A stretch of DNA of 64,000 nt from Frigidibacter sp. ROC022. GTDB taxonomy: Bacteria > Pseudomonadota > Alphaproteobacteria > Rhodobacterales > Rhodobacteraceae. Below are positions 28,076 through 40,587 of the stretch, piece after piece. Below the pieces are notes generated by a model. That model searched no databases. It worked only from the letters and a program-made list of their open reading frames with translations, and had not been told where the DNA came from. Every line of letters starts with the position of its first letter. Positions within the stretch are counted from its first letter, which is position 1. Both the position numbers and the translations under genes were made by a program. The stretch spans positions 248,001 to 312,000 of the forward strand of contig NZ_JANQDU010000001.1 in the NCBI RefSeq assembly GCF_024723735.1, read 5' to 3'.

Positions 28076-29386
28076 ATGAGCCAGCCGGACCGCGAGGTCG
28101 AGCCGTTTTTTTCCCAGCCGATCCGTCAGGTGACCATGATGCTGGTCGCGCTGGCCCTGTTCGGCTTTGGTGGCTATGTCGCCTATCCCCGGGTCGCGCC
28201 GGTCTTTCTGTCCAGCCCCTATCTCAACGGCTTCATCCTGTTTGTCTTCACGGTCGGGCTGATCGCCTGTGTCTGGCAGGTCGTCGAACTGGTGGGCGCG
28301 GTCCGCTGGATCATGGCCTTCACCCGCGAAGGCGCGGTGCCGGGCGACCGCAAGCCGAACCGGCTGCTGGCGCCCCTGGCGGCGCTGATGCGGCAGCGCG
28401 GTGCGCGGGTGCAGATCTCGTCCTCGTCGTCGCGTTCGATCCTCGAGTCGGTCACCACCCGGATCGAGGAAGCCCGGGACATCACGCGCTATATCTCCAA
28501 CCTGCTGATTTTCCTGGGTCTTCTGGGGACATTCTATGGCTTGGCCACAACTGTTCCGGCGGTGGTCGAGACAATCCGCTCGCTGGCGCCGAAGGATGGC
28601 GAGGGGGCGACCGAGATTTTCGGGCGCCTGATGACCGGGCTGGAGGCGCAGCTTGGCGGCATGGGGACGGCCTTTGCCTCGTCGCTGCTGGGGCTGGCGG
28701 GGTCGCTGATCATCGGCCTTCTGGAACTGTTCGCCAACCACGGCCAGAACCGGTTCTACCGCGAACTGGAGGAATGGCTGTCGTCGATCACCCGGCTGGG
28801 ATTCGCCTCGGCCGAGGGCGAGGGGGGCGCCGATACCGCCGTCATCAGCGCCTTTGCCGAGCACATGTCCGAACAGATGGATGCGTTGCAGGCGCTGCTC
28901 ACCAATTCGGATGTGAACCGGTCGCTGGCGGACGAAAGGCTGGGGCAACTGATCGCCTCGGTCGAGAAACTGACGGCGCGGTTGACCGAACAGATCGAGA
29001 CGAGGCCCGCAGAGGATACCGCCGGCCCGGCATTGACCAGGGTGGCCGAGGCGCAGGAACGGCTGATTTCGGTGATCGAGGCCCAGTCCGAAGCACAGGA
29101 AGCGCGCGAGGCCCGGGCCGAGGCCGAGCGGCAAGCCGATCGCGACCGCGCGGCGGAGGCGATGCGCGATGCCGGCGGGCCGCATGTGGATGCCGAGAGC
29201 CGGATGCGCCTGCGCTCGATCGATGTGCAGCTTCTGCGGATACTCGAGGAAATGTCGGCCGGTCGGCAGGAAAGCCTGACCGATCTGCGCACCGATCTGG
29301 CGGCGTTGACAAAGGCGATCCGGCAGTTGGGCCGGATCGAGGGACCGACGGCCGCGCCACCGCCGATCCAGGCCCGGAGGGGTTGA
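28076..29386 (+). CDS. MotA/TolQ/ExbB-type proton channel protein
   Basis: 436-residue inner-membrane protein. Four helices are predicted at about residues 17-37, 49-72, 139-162 and 196-219, with a cytoplasmic loop between TM2 and TM3 as in MotA/ExbB. TM3-TM4 carry the channel signature: YISNLLIFLGLLGTFYGLATTV and LEAQLGGMGTAFASSLLGLAGSLIIG. After TM4 there are about 215 residues of cytoplasmic tail, including an Ala/Glu/Arg-rich coiled coil (RVAEAQERLISVIEAQSEAQ onward). It sits 3 bp before the MotB/OmpA-like gene, so the two make an ion-driven pentamer-dimer type complex by analogy with MotAB, ExbBD and ZorAB. No flagellar or TonB genes are near. The start at 28076 precedes TM1 directly. 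Confidence 0.85.
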   Translation: MSQPDREVEPFFSQPIRQVTMMLVALALFGFGGYVAYPRVAPVFLSSPYLNGFILFVFTVGLIACVWQVVELVGAVRWIMAFTREGAVPGDRKPNRLLAPLAALMRQRGARVQISSSSSRSILESVTTRIEEARDITRYISNLLIFLGLLGTFYGLATTVPAVVETIRSLAPKDGEGATEIFGRLMTGLEAQLGGMGTAFASSLLGLAGSLIIGLLELFANHGQNRFYRELEEWLSSITRLGFASAEGEGGADTAVISAFAEHMSEQMDALQALLTNSDVNRSLADERLGQLIASVEKLTARLTEQIETRPAEDTAGPALTRVAEAQERLISVIEAQSEAQEAREARAEAERQADRDRAAEAMRDAGGPHVDAESRMRLRSIDVQLLRILEEMSAGRQESLTDLRTDLAALTKAIRQLGRIEGPTAAPPPIQARRG

Positions 29387-29389
29387 GCC

Positions 29390-32140
29390 ATGGCTCTCGC
29401 CTCGCGCCGTTCCAAGGGGATTTCCGGCACCGTCTGGCCCGGCTTCGTCGATGCGATGACGGCGCTGCTGCTGGTGCTGATGTTCGTCCTGTCGATCTTC
29501 ATGATCGTCCAGTTCATGCTGCGCGAGACGATCTCCGGGCAGGAGACCGAGCTGGATGAGCTGACCGCGCAGGTCAACGATCTGGCGCTTTCACTGGGGC
29601 TGGAGCAACGCAGGAACGCCGAACTGACGGCCGAGGTCGGCGCGCTGGACGCCTCGCTGGACGAAGCCGGGCAGCGTGCCCGCGAACAGGATGCCCTGAT
29701 CGCCAGCCTGACCTCGCTGACCGAGGAGCAGGCCGGCAAGATCTCCGAGCAGTCGGAAAGGATCACCTCGTTCGAGGCGCAGGTCGCGTCGCTGATCGCC
29801 GACCGCGACAAGGCGCGGGCCGAGGGGGCCGCATTGGCTGCCGAGCGGGACGAACTGCTGTCGGACAAGGAGGCGCTGGATCTGGCGCTGGCCAAGGCAC
29901 GCGACGAGATCGACGCGCAGGCCGAAGCGGCGCGGTTGGCAGCGGCACGGGCCGAGGCGGTCGATGCTCTGGTCGCCGATCTGCGGCACCGCAATGCCGA
30001 AAGCGAGGCCTCGCTGGCCGAACTGGCGGCGAAGCTCAGCGATACCGAAGGTGCCCGCGATGCGGCGCTGGCGGATGTCGCCAGTCTGAAGTCCGCGCTG
30101 GACGAAGCCGGGCAGGAGCAGTTGCGGCAAGCGGCAGCGCTGGAAGCACTCCAGGCCCGCGTCGGAGAACTGGACAAGGAACGACTGGCGCAATTGGCGG
30201 CGGTCGAGGCCCTGCAGAAGAAGGTCGGCGATCTGGATGCCGAACGGGTGGCAGCCCTGGCGGCGGCGGCGAGCCTCAAGGACAAGCTGGACGAGACCGA
30301 GGCGGCGCGGCTGGCGCAACTGGCCGAAACCAAGCGGCTGCGTGAGGCGCTGACCGAGGCCGAAAGGACGCGGCTGATGCAGGCGGCGGCCGAGCGCGAG
30401 CTGAAGGACAAGCTGGCCGAGGTTGATGCGACGCGGCTGGCGCTGGCGGCGGCGAAGGCCGAGTTGCAGGAGAGCCTGAAGAAATCGGATGCCGAGGCCC
30501 AGGCCCGGGCGGCGGCGGCCCAGGCGCTGAAGGATCAGTTGGAGGCGGCGCAGACCAGGGTCTCGGTGCTGAGTTCGGACCTTTCGGTGATGAAGGATGA
30601 TCTGGACGCGGCCGAGAAGGCGAAACTGGCCGAGGCGGCCGCGGCAGAGGCCCTGCGCCGGCAACTGGCGGATGCCAAGGGCGCCCTGACCGAGGCCGAG
30701 CAGGCCAGGCTGGCCGAAGCGGCGGCGGCGGAAGAACTGCGGCGCAAGCTGGAAAGCTCGGATGCCGAACTGACCGCGATGACGCTGGCGCTGGAAGAAC
30801 AGCGGCGCAAGGCCGAGGAAACGCTGACCCTGCTGGCGGCGGCGCGGGCGGCGTCCGATGACCTGACCGCGCAGCTTGCGCAGCGGCTGGCCGATCTGAC
30901 CGCGGCCGAGGCCGTGGCGGACGAGCGCGACGCGCTGCGCGAGCAGCTGGCCGAGGCCGTGGCGGCCCGCGATGCGGCGGTAGCCGATCTGGCCGGAACC
31001 CGGGACAAGCTGCGCGAGGTCGAAGCGGCGCGCGACAGCGGGGCGGCGGATCTGGCGGCGGCGCTGAAGGGGAAGGACGCCATTGCGGCGCGGCTCGACG
31101 CGATGGCCGCCGAACGGGACAAGGCGCTGGCCGATCTGGAGGACGCCAGGGCCGCCCGGGCCGATCTGGCGCAGAAACTGGCGGTGGCCGAAGGGCTGAA
31201 CGAGACCCTGAAACAGGATTACGCCGCGGCGCAGACCCGGTTGAGCGAAGCCGAAGCGCAGCTTGCCGGACTGGCCGAGGTGCGTGGCACGGCGCAGGAA
31301 CTGCAGGCCCGGTTGGCGGCGGCGATTGCCGACAAGCTGGCGGCGCAGAACGCGGCCGCGACCAGGCTGACCGAAGCGGAACGGCAATCGGCGCTGCTGG
31401 CCGAGGCTCGCGATCAACTGGCCGAGCGGGAGGCGCAAAGCGCCGAGGACCGGCGCCGGATGGAGGCGCTGAACCAGCAGGTGGCGCAGCTCCGGCAACA
31501 GATTTCCGATCTGCAGGCGGTGGTCGGCGCAGCCAATGAAAAGGACAAGGACAACCAGGTGGCCCTGCAGCTCAAGACCGACGAGCTGAACACGGCCCTC
31601 GCCCGCGCGGCGCTGGCGGAACGCAAGCTGCGCGAAGCCGAGGCAGCCGAGAATGCGCGTCTGGAGGCCGAGAACAGGAAGCTCGAGAAATACCGCTCGG
31701 ACTTCTTCGGACGGCTGCGTGACGTGCTGGGCGACCGCGAAGGCGTGCGGGTGGTGGGGGACCGTTTCGTCTTTGCCTCGGAAGTGCTGTTCGAGACCGG
31801 TTCGGCAGAACTCAGCGAAGGCGGGCGCGAGCAGATCGCCCGGGTCAAGGCGATCCTCGACGAGGTCTCGGGAGAGATCCCGCCCGGGATCGACTGGATC
31901 ATCCGGGTCGACGGGCACACCGACTCGGTCCCGATCACCGGCGGGGTCTTTGCCGACAACTGGGAGCTCAGCCAGGCCCGGGCGCTGTCGGTGGTGCGCT
32001 ACATGGTCGACGAACTGGATTTCCCGCCGCAGCGGCTGGCCGCGACCGGCTTTGGCGAGTGGCAGCCGATCGACCCGGGCGACAGTCCCGAGGCCCTGGC
32101 CCGCAACCGCCGTATCGAGTTGAAGCTGACCGAGCGCTAG
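29390..32140 (+). CDS. MotB/OmpA-like protein with very long coiled coil
   Basis: 916 residues. The N-terminal single helix carries the ion-motor aspartate in WPGFVDAMTALLLVLMFVLSIFM (Asp near residue 21), as in MotB/ExbD/ZorB. From about residue 50 to 765 the protein is almost uninterrupted heptad coiled coil rich in Ala, Leu, Glu, Asp and Arg. The C-terminal OmpA-like peptidoglycan-binding domain starts near residue 768 (YRSDFFGRLRDVLGD) and has FETGSAELSEGG, RVDGHTDSVPITG, NWELSQARALSVVRYM and ATGFGEWQPI...ARNRRIELKL. Coupled to the MotA-like gene. The C-terminal domain must be periplasmic, so about 700 helical residues (over 100 nm if straight at 0.15 nm each) are confined to the periplasm or fold back. 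Role unknown; envelope integrity or division is conceivable. Confidence 0.85.
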   Translation: MALASRRSKGISGTVWPGFVDAMTALLLVLMFVLSIFMIVQFMLRETISGQETELDELTAQVNDLALSLGLEQRRNAELTAEVGALDASLDEAGQRAREQDALIASLTSLTEEQAGKISEQSERITSFEAQVASLIADRDKARAEGAALAAERDELLSDKEALDLALAKARDEIDAQAEAARLAAARAEAVDALVADLRHRNAESEASLAELAAKLSDTEGARDAALADVASLKSALDEAGQEQLRQAAALEALQARVGELDKERLAQLAAVEALQKKVGDLDAERVAALAAAASLKDKLDETEAARLAQLAETKRLREALTEAERTRLMQAAAERELKDKLAEVDATRLALAAAKAELQESLKKSDAEAQARAAAAQALKDQLEAAQTRVSVLSSDLSVMKDDLDAAEKAKLAEAAAAEALRRQLADAKGALTEAEQARLAEAAAAEELRRKLESSDAELTAMTLALEEQRRKAEETLTLLAAARAASDDLTAQLAQRLADLTAAEAVADERDALREQLAEAVAARDAAVADLAGTRDKLREVEAARDSGAADLAAALKGKDAIAARLDAMAAERDKALADLEDARAARADLAQKLAVAEGLNETLKQDYAAAQTRLSEAEAQLAGLAEVRGTAQELQARLAAAIADKLAAQNAAATRLTEAERQSALLAEARDQLAEREAQSAEDRRRMEALNQQVAQLRQQISDLQAVVGAANEKDKDNQVALQLKTDELNTALARAALAERKLREAEAAENARLEAENRKLEKYRSDFFGRLRDVLGDREGVRVVGDRFVFASEVLFETGSAELSEGGREQIARVKAILDEVSGEIPPGIDWIIRVDGHTDSVPITGGVFADNWELSQARALSVVRYMVDELDFPPQRLAATGFGEWQPIDPGDSPEALARNRRIELKLTER
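30107..30757 (+). repeat. Tandem 63-bp (21-residue) coiled-coil repeats in the MotB-like gene
   Basis: Residues 240-386 divide into seven consecutive 21-residue units (three heptads each), for example LDKERLAQLAAVEALQKK (first 18 residues), LDAERVAALAAAASLKDK and TEAARLAQLAETKRLREA. A weaker unit fills 387-407, then two more (AEKAKLAEAAAAEALRRQ, AEQARLAEAAAAEELRRK) at 408-428 and 436-456 with a 7-residue spacer. Typical unit: acidic start, ARLAQLA, LKDKL-like end. DNA copies are diverged but in phase. Confidence 0.75.
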
Positions 32141-32146
32141 GGGGCC

Positions 32147-33115
32147 TCAGGGCGGGTCGATGCGGAACGCGACCTGCTTGCGATCCAGCGTCTCCCCGTC
32201 GCGCAGCAGCAGGACTTCCGCCTGGTAGAGGCCCGCGGGCCACGTTCCCGGCGCCTTGCGCCCGGCGGCCCGATAGACCCGGGCCCGGGATCGCGTCAAC
32301 TCTTCGGTCCGGTCCAGGATCAGGCCGTCGGGCGAGCGCAGGGTCAGGCGTATCCGGTCCCCGGCCCGGGTGCCGTGGGCGGTGCCCCAGACCACCAGGG
32401 CCGGCGTGTCCCCCGGCAGGCTGTCGGGGCTGGACGCATCGTCCAGCACCGCGGCGAAGTCGGGCACCCCGGAAGCAATTCCCGCGGCGATGAGCCCGCC
32501 GGGCTGATAGGCCAGTCCGTCCTCCCACAGCCCGGGCGGCGGCGGAACGCCGCATTGCACGATGCCGAGCGGCAGGAACGGGTCGATCTCGGCGCCGTCA
32601 TGGCGCAGGCCGAGGTGCAGATGCGGAAACTCGGTATCGCCCGACAGGCCGACCTCGCCCAGCACCGTGGCCTTGCCGACCCGCTGGCCCCGGCGCACCG
32701 CGATGCTGCCCTGTTTCAGGTGGCAATATTGCGTCTCCCAGCCGCCGCCATGATTGACGACGACGCCGTTGCCGCATTCCCTCCCGCTGATGTCCGGCGC
32801 CCCGGGGCTGTCGGCGGCAACATCGGCCATGCCGTCGCGGACCGCACGGACGGTGCCGGGAGCCGCGGCCCGAACCGCGACGCCGGCCCGCATCTGGGCC
32901 AGCGAGACAAGCGCGAAATCGGTGCCCTTGTGACCGTCATAGCTCTGCGGTCCGCAGGTCAGATCGGCGGCGCCGGGCGAGGGGTCGTGGTCCATGTAGT
33001 TCTGGACGTAGCAGGTCTCGCCCAGCACGCAGTCGACCGGCAGCGACAGGATCGGGTCACGGGCCTGGGCCGGGACGGCAAGGGCGATGACCCCGAGGGT
33101 GACTGGCAAGCGCAT
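32147..33115 (-). CDS. M23 family metallopeptidase, periplasmic
   Basis: 322-residue secreted LytM/M23 endopeptidase-like protein. Signal peptide MRLPVTLGVIALAVPAQA, then LPVDCVLGETCYVQNYMDHDPSP. The zinc motifs are complete: HKGTDFAL (His62, Asp66) and HLHLGL (residues 165-170), with the upstream His in YCHLKQGS. It therefore should cut peptidoglycan peptides or be a close active relative. A C-terminal beta domain of about 120 residues (PALVVWGTAHGTRAGDRIRLTL) follows. Convergent with the MotB/OmpA-like gene and just 6 bp from it, so it could use the wall bound by that protein's OmpA domain; that link is inference. Confidence 0.9.
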   Translation of the reverse strand: MRLPVTLGVIALAVPAQARDPILSLPVDCVLGETCYVQNYMDHDPSPGAADLTCGPQSYDGHKGTDFALVSLAQMRAGVAVRAAAPGTVRAVRDGMADVAADSPGAPDISGRECGNGVVVNHGGGWETQYCHLKQGSIAVRRGQRVGKATVLGEVGLSGDTEFPHLHLGLRHDGAEIDPFLPLGIVQCGVPPPPGLWEDGLAYQPGGLIAAGIASGVPDFAAVLDDASSPDSLPGDTPALVVWGTAHGTRAGDRIRLTLRSPDGLILDRTEELTRSRARVYRAAGRKAPGTWPAGLYQAEVLLLRDGETLDRKQVAFRIDPP

Positions 33116-33284
33116 GGGCCGATTTCCGTTGTCTCGCTCCAGTCTATCAGCCGGCGCGGAGGCGAACAGCCCCGAGGGGCGGGGCGGCCGGGGGACATCT
33201 TTCTTGCCCGATGGCTTCGCTTTTCCTAACGTCATCGGGTCGCGAGACTGGGGTGGGCCTTGCCCGGCAAGGGGGGATAGTTCG

Positions 33285-34004
33285 TTGAAAATTCGCAATC
33301 TGATGTCACTGGTCTTTTCGCTGGCCCTGGCGGGTGAAGCATTGGCCGTGGATTACGGGATCATCGCGCCGGATCAGATCTATGACTATGACGTGTTCGG
33401 CCAGTTCACCAATCCCCGAGCCAAGGTTCTGGACAAACGCAATGGCCAGGTTCTGATCCAGATACTCGAAGGGGACCGGGCCGGGGAGGTCGAATGGGTC
33501 TCTCCGTCGAAACTGTTGACGCTGGATGAGAGCCGCAAGCAGGAAAGCGAGAATATCGGCGCAGGCATCGGGATCGGAATTGCCGTCATCTGTGCCATCA
33601 CGGGCGGTTGCAAGGACGATGCCGCCGGCAAGGGCGACAGCGGGGGTGGGACGATCCCCAAATCGATGCCCGACGACGTGAATCGAAAGGTCGTCATCAG
33701 CAACAGGTGTTCCAGGCCGTTCGACATCTGGCTGGCGTACTATCTTGACGGCCAGTTTCGGGGGAATGGCGATTACTGGACGATCAAGCCCGCGATCCGC
33801 ACCTACCTGACCGGCTCGTCCGGCGCCAAGGTGATCGCCGACAACGACCAGGTTTACTATTTCGCCAAGAGCACCGACGGCCAGCTGGTCTGGAATGGCA
33901 GGAACAAGACGAAGGTCCGGATGGAGGGGAAGGTCTACGACATGCGCCCCGGCAAGATGGTGCTGAAGTCCGGCGAATACGAGCTTGCGTTGACCTGCGA
34001 CTAG
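33285..34004 (+). CDS. Secreted protein, possible DUF1036-like C-terminal domain
   Basis: 239-residue exported protein. I start it at a TTG (33285) with GGGGGG 8 bp upstream, giving the signal peptide KIRNLMSLVFSLALAGEALA; the ATG at 33303 would leave the ribosome site too far away. The mature part has an SH3-like start (VDYGIIAPDQIYDYDVFGQF, QVLIQILEGDRAGEVEWVSPSKLL), a hydrophobic Gly/Ile patch with two Cys (GIGIGIAVICAITGGCKDD), a Gly-rich linker, and a C-terminal domain (VVISNRCSRPFDIWLAYYLD, DYWTIKPAIRTYLTG) that recalls DUF1036. The patch could be a second membrane segment. Divergent from the M23 gene. Function unknown. Confidence 0.68.
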   Translation: MKIRNLMSLVFSLALAGEALAVDYGIIAPDQIYDYDVFGQFTNPRAKVLDKRNGQVLIQILEGDRAGEVEWVSPSKLLTLDESRKQESENIGAGIGIGIAVICAITGGCKDDAAGKGDSGGGTIPKSMPDDVNRKVVISNRCSRPFDIWLAYYLDGQFRGNGDYWTIKPAIRTYLTGSSGAKVIADNDQVYYFAKSTDGQLVWNGRNKTKVRMEGKVYDMRPGKMVLKSGEYELALTCD

Positions 34005-34030
34005 CCTGCGTCGGGGCACCCTGAACCAAG

Positions 34031-34056
34031 ACCGCCCCGCGCGAAGGCGGGGCGGT
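34031..34056. terminator. Bidirectional hairpin between the secreted-protein gene and clpA
   Basis: Perfect 10-bp inverted repeat ACCGCCCCGC/GCGGGGCGGT with a 6-nt loop, lying between two convergent genes. T-tracts are weak on both sides (TTCAGG on plus, CTTGGTT on minus). Confidence 0.6.
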
Positions 34057-34086
34057 TCAGGTCGTGGTGCCGCTCGGGCCGGCCGG

Positions 34087-36414
<2,328 letters not shown>

Positions 36415-36611
36415 CTGGCTGCTCCTTGTCTTCGGGCCGGAAGGGGTCTCTGACCCCGAGCCAACCGTGGTCTCATGTGATTAAGGTTTGGTTCAACTCG
36501 GCCCCGCTTCAAGAGGATTCTCGAAATGCGAGATCACTTTTAGTGCAACTGCTGCCGTATCGCGGCTTTCTTGCCGCTTTTGATGGCAGGCCTGGCCGCG
36601 TGGGGGCATCC

Positions 36612-37379
36612 CTAGAAACGGTCCTTGCGGGCCCGGATTTCGGCAAAGACCTCGGCGTCGGAGGCCGAGCTAAGGTCGAGCCGGCGCCGGATCAAGGGGT
36701 CGGCGGCCCGCAGGAACGGATTGGTGGCCTTTTCCTCGGCAAGACTCGTCGGCACCGTCGGCTCGCCCTTGGCGCGGGCTTCATCCACCGCCCTGGCGCG
36801 GGCCTGAAGCGCCGCATTGTCGGGGTCGATGGTCAGCGCGAAACGGGCGTTGGCCTGGGTATATTCATGCCCCGAACAGATCGTGGTGTCGTCGGGCAGG
36901 GCGGCCAGTTTCGTCAGGCTGTCCCACATCTGTGCAGCTGTGCCCTCGAACAGCCGTCCGCAGCCCAGGGCCATCAGGCTGTCGGCGGTAAAGGCCGCCT
37001 TCAGGTCGGGGATGTAATAGGCGATGTGGCCGACGGTGTGGCCCGGCACGTCGAAGACCTGAACCTGATGGCCGGCAAAGTCGAATCCCCGCCCTTCGGC
37101 CACCTCTCGGTCGAGTTTCGGCAACCGTTCGGCATCCGCCGCCGCACCGGTGATGCGGGCGCCGGTGGCGGCCACGATCTCGTCTATGCCTTCGATATGG
37201 TCGTGATGATGATGGGTCAGCCAGATCTCGGTCAGGGTCCAGTCCCGGTCCTTGAGCGCGCCCAGGATCGGTTCGACCGCACCGCAATCGACGAGTGCCG
37301 TTGCGCCCGAGGTGTCGTCATGGATCAGATAGACATAGTTGTCATCGCGGACAGGCAGGGTGACAAGCGTGAGGGGCAT
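36612..37379 (-). CDS. gloB: Hydroxyacylglutathione hydrolase (glyoxalase II)
   Basis: 255-residue metallo-beta-lactamase-fold enzyme hydrolysing S-lactoylglutathione to lactate, the second step of methylglyoxal detoxification. The metal motif is THHHHDHIEGI near residue 56, with VPGHTVGHIAYYI and GCGRLFEGTAAQMWDSL for substrate binding, and SGHEYTQANARFAL and RRRLDLS at the C terminus. The ATG at 37379 gives MPLTLVTLPVRDDNYVYLIHD. Divergent from a methyltransferase gene 63 bp away, a frequent pairing in Rhodobacterales. Confidence 0.94.
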   Translation of the reverse strand: MPLTLVTLPVRDDNYVYLIHDDTSGATALVDCGAVEPILGALKDRDWTLTEIWLTHHHHDHIEGIDEIVAATGARITGAAADAERLPKLDREVAEGRGFDFAGHQVQVFDVPGHTVGHIAYYIPDLKAAFTADSLMALGCGRLFEGTAAQMWDSLTKLAALPDDTTICSGHEYTQANARFALTIDPDNAALQARARAVDEARAKGEPTVPTSLAEEKATNPFLRAADPLIRRRLDLSSASDAEVFAEIRARKDRF

Positions 37380-37442
37380 GGTGTTTCCGGGCATCTGTTC
37401 TAAGCTCTGTCTGTAACTTGGGCCGGATATCACAGGGTTTCA

Positions 37443-38189
37443 ATGCATCTCGACGTGCAGGATCTGCGCAATTTCTATTACCGGACCAACCTGGGCCGGG
37501 CCGCGCAGCGCGTGATCCGGGGCCAGATGCAGGCCTGGTGGCCCGAGGCCAAGGGGCAGACCGTGGTCGGATTCGGATTCGCCGCGCCGCTGCTGCGTCC
37601 CTATCTGAAGGACTCGCGCCGGGTGATCGCGCTGATGCCGGGGCCGCAGGGGGTGATGCCCTGGCCGGCCGGGGCGCCGAATGTGGCGGTGCTCTGCGAA
37701 GAGGTGCTCTGGCCGATCGAGACCGGGCAGGTCGACAAGCTGGTGATGATGCACGGGCTCGATACCAGCGAACGGCACACGGCCCTGCTGGAAGAGGCCT
37801 GGCGGGTTCTCGGCCCGGGCGGGCGGGCGCTGTTCATCGTGCCGAACCGGGCCGGGCTGTGGTCGCGTCGCGACAAGACGCCGTTCGGTTTCGGCCGGCC
37901 CTACAGCGCCGGCCAGCTGGAAACCGCGCTGCGGAAACAGAACTTCTTCCCCGAGCGGACGGCGCATGTGCTATACCAGCCGCCCTCGCAGCGCCGGTTC
38001 TGGCTGAAGTCGGGCCCGTTCTGGGAGCGGTTCGGCCATGCCATGCCGATGCTGATGGCCGCCGGGGTGGTGATGGTCGAAGCCTCGAAACAGGTGCAGG
38101 CGCCGATCCGGCCCAGCCTGCGCGCCGCGGTGCGCAAGCCGCTGGGCGTGCTCGAAGGCATCGGCAAGCCGGAAGCCGAGCCTGTCTAG
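37443..38189 (+). CDS. Class I SAM-dependent methyltransferase
   Basis: 248-residue cytoplasmic protein with a Rossmann-like methyltransferase domain: [12 protein letters not shown] at motif I (residues 41-52), [49 protein letters not shown] at motifs II-IV, and [11 protein letters not shown] further on. Substrate unknown. Divergent from gloB with a short shared promoter region. Confidence 0.78.
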   Translation: MHLDVQDLRNFYYRTNLGRAAQRVIRGQMQAWWPEAKGQTVVGFGFAAPLLRPYLKDSRRVIALMPGPQGVMPWPAGAPNVAVLCEEVLWPIETGQVDKLVMMHGLDTSERHTALLEEAWRVLGPGGRALFIVPNRAGLWSRRDKTPFGFGRPYSAGQLETALRKQNFFPERTAHVLYQPPSQRRFWLKSGPFWERFGHAMPMLMAAGVVMVEASKQVQAPIRPSLRAAVRKPLGVLEGIGKPEAEPV

Positions 38190-38343
38190 CGGGTTTCGGC
38201 CGATGGCGGTGCGATCGCCGGGCGGCCCCGAATCCTGCACTGCGGCATGGACCGGGGCGGGGGCCTGAAACAGATTGCCGCAGGGGCATCCTTCCCTGCC
38301 TCAAATCCAAGCAGACAAGGCCCGTATTTCGCGCGGGAATTGG

Positions 38344-38372
38344 TTGCCGTGCTGGAATGCCTCTGCTACACG
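38344..38372 (+). promoter_or_regulatory. Possible promoter of the atpHAGDC operon
   Basis: TTGCCG (38344-38349), a 17-bp spacer and TACACG (38367-38372) lie about 100 bp before atpH. The match is moderate. The rest of the 281-bp interval 38190-38470 shows no gene or strong hairpin. Confidence 0.35.
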
Positions 38373-38470
38373 CTGCCGCAACTTGGTGCCGTTGATAACG
38401 GCGCCGTGATTTGCCTTGCCCGTGTAACTGCCTGCGGCGTGGGGTGCCAAGACACAACGAAGGGGTGGAC

Positions 38471-39031
38471 GTGTCCGAGTCTGTTTCGATCTCCTCCGGC
38501 ATCGCCTCGCGCTATGCGACTGCGGTCTTCGAACTCGCCCGTGAGGGCAAAGCCCTGGCGCAGCTCGAATCCGACGTCGATGCGCTGGACGCCGTCATCA
38601 CCGAGAACGCCGAGTTTCGCGGCCTGATCTCTTCGCCCGTGGTCAGCCGGGGCGATCAGCGCCGGTCGATCGACGCGATCACCGCCAAGATGGGGCTCAG
38701 CGAGGTGATGCAGAACACCCTGTCGCTGATGGCCGACAAGCGCCGCCTGTTCGTGCTGCCGCAGCTGGTTGTGGTGCTGCGCGAGATGATCGCCGCCGAC
38801 AAGGGTGAGGTGACTGCCGAAGTGACCGCCGCCAAGACCCTGACCAAGGCGCAGTCGGAAAAGCTTGCCAGCACGCTGAAAAATGCCGTGGGCAAGGACG
38901 TTAAGATCAATCTGGCCGTCGATGAAAGCCTCATCGGCGGTCTTGTCGTCAAAGTGGGTTCGAGGATGATCGACAGCTCGGTCCGCTCGAAGCTCGCCAA
39001 TCTCCAGAACGCTATGAAAGAGGTCCGCTGA
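38471..39031 (+). CDS. atpH: ATP synthase F1 subunit delta
   Basis: 186-residue stalk subunit linking F1 to the F0 b subunits. The N-terminal six-helix bundle has [37 protein letters not shown], and the C-terminal region has [40 protein letters not shown] use the GTG at 38471 (VSESVSISS) preceded by AAGGGG. First gene of the F1 operon. Confidence 0.93.
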   Translation: MSESVSISSGIASRYATAVFELAREGKALAQLESDVDALDAVITENAEFRGLISSPVVSRGDQRRSIDAITAKMGLSEVMQNTLSLMADKRRLFVLPQLVVVLREMIAADKGEVTAEVTAAKTLTKAQSEKLASTLKNAVGKDVKINLAVDESLIGGLVVKVGSRMIDSSVRSKLANLQNAMKEVR

Positions 39032-39032
39032 C

Positions 39033-40571
<1,539 letters not shown>

Positions 40572-40587
40572 GTTTGAGGAGAGCGAG

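Noticed and set aside
28076-32140. Zorya-type anti-phage defence (ZorAB)
   Set aside because: The channel and MotB-like pair look like ZorA/ZorB, but no ZorC, ZorD or ZorE nuclease/helicase genes follow; the neighbours are an M23 peptidase and a secreted protein, and the long coil is on the MotB-like, not the MotA-like, subunit.
36415-36611. Heat-shock (RpoH) promoter for clpA
   Set aside because: CTTGAA occurs on the minus strand near 36512-36517 but no matching -10 element at the right distance was found.
38190-38470. Missing F0 genes or an extra small gene before atpH
   Set aside because: The 281-bp gap has no open frame with a ribosome site; separation of F1 and F0 operons is normal in Rhodobacterales.
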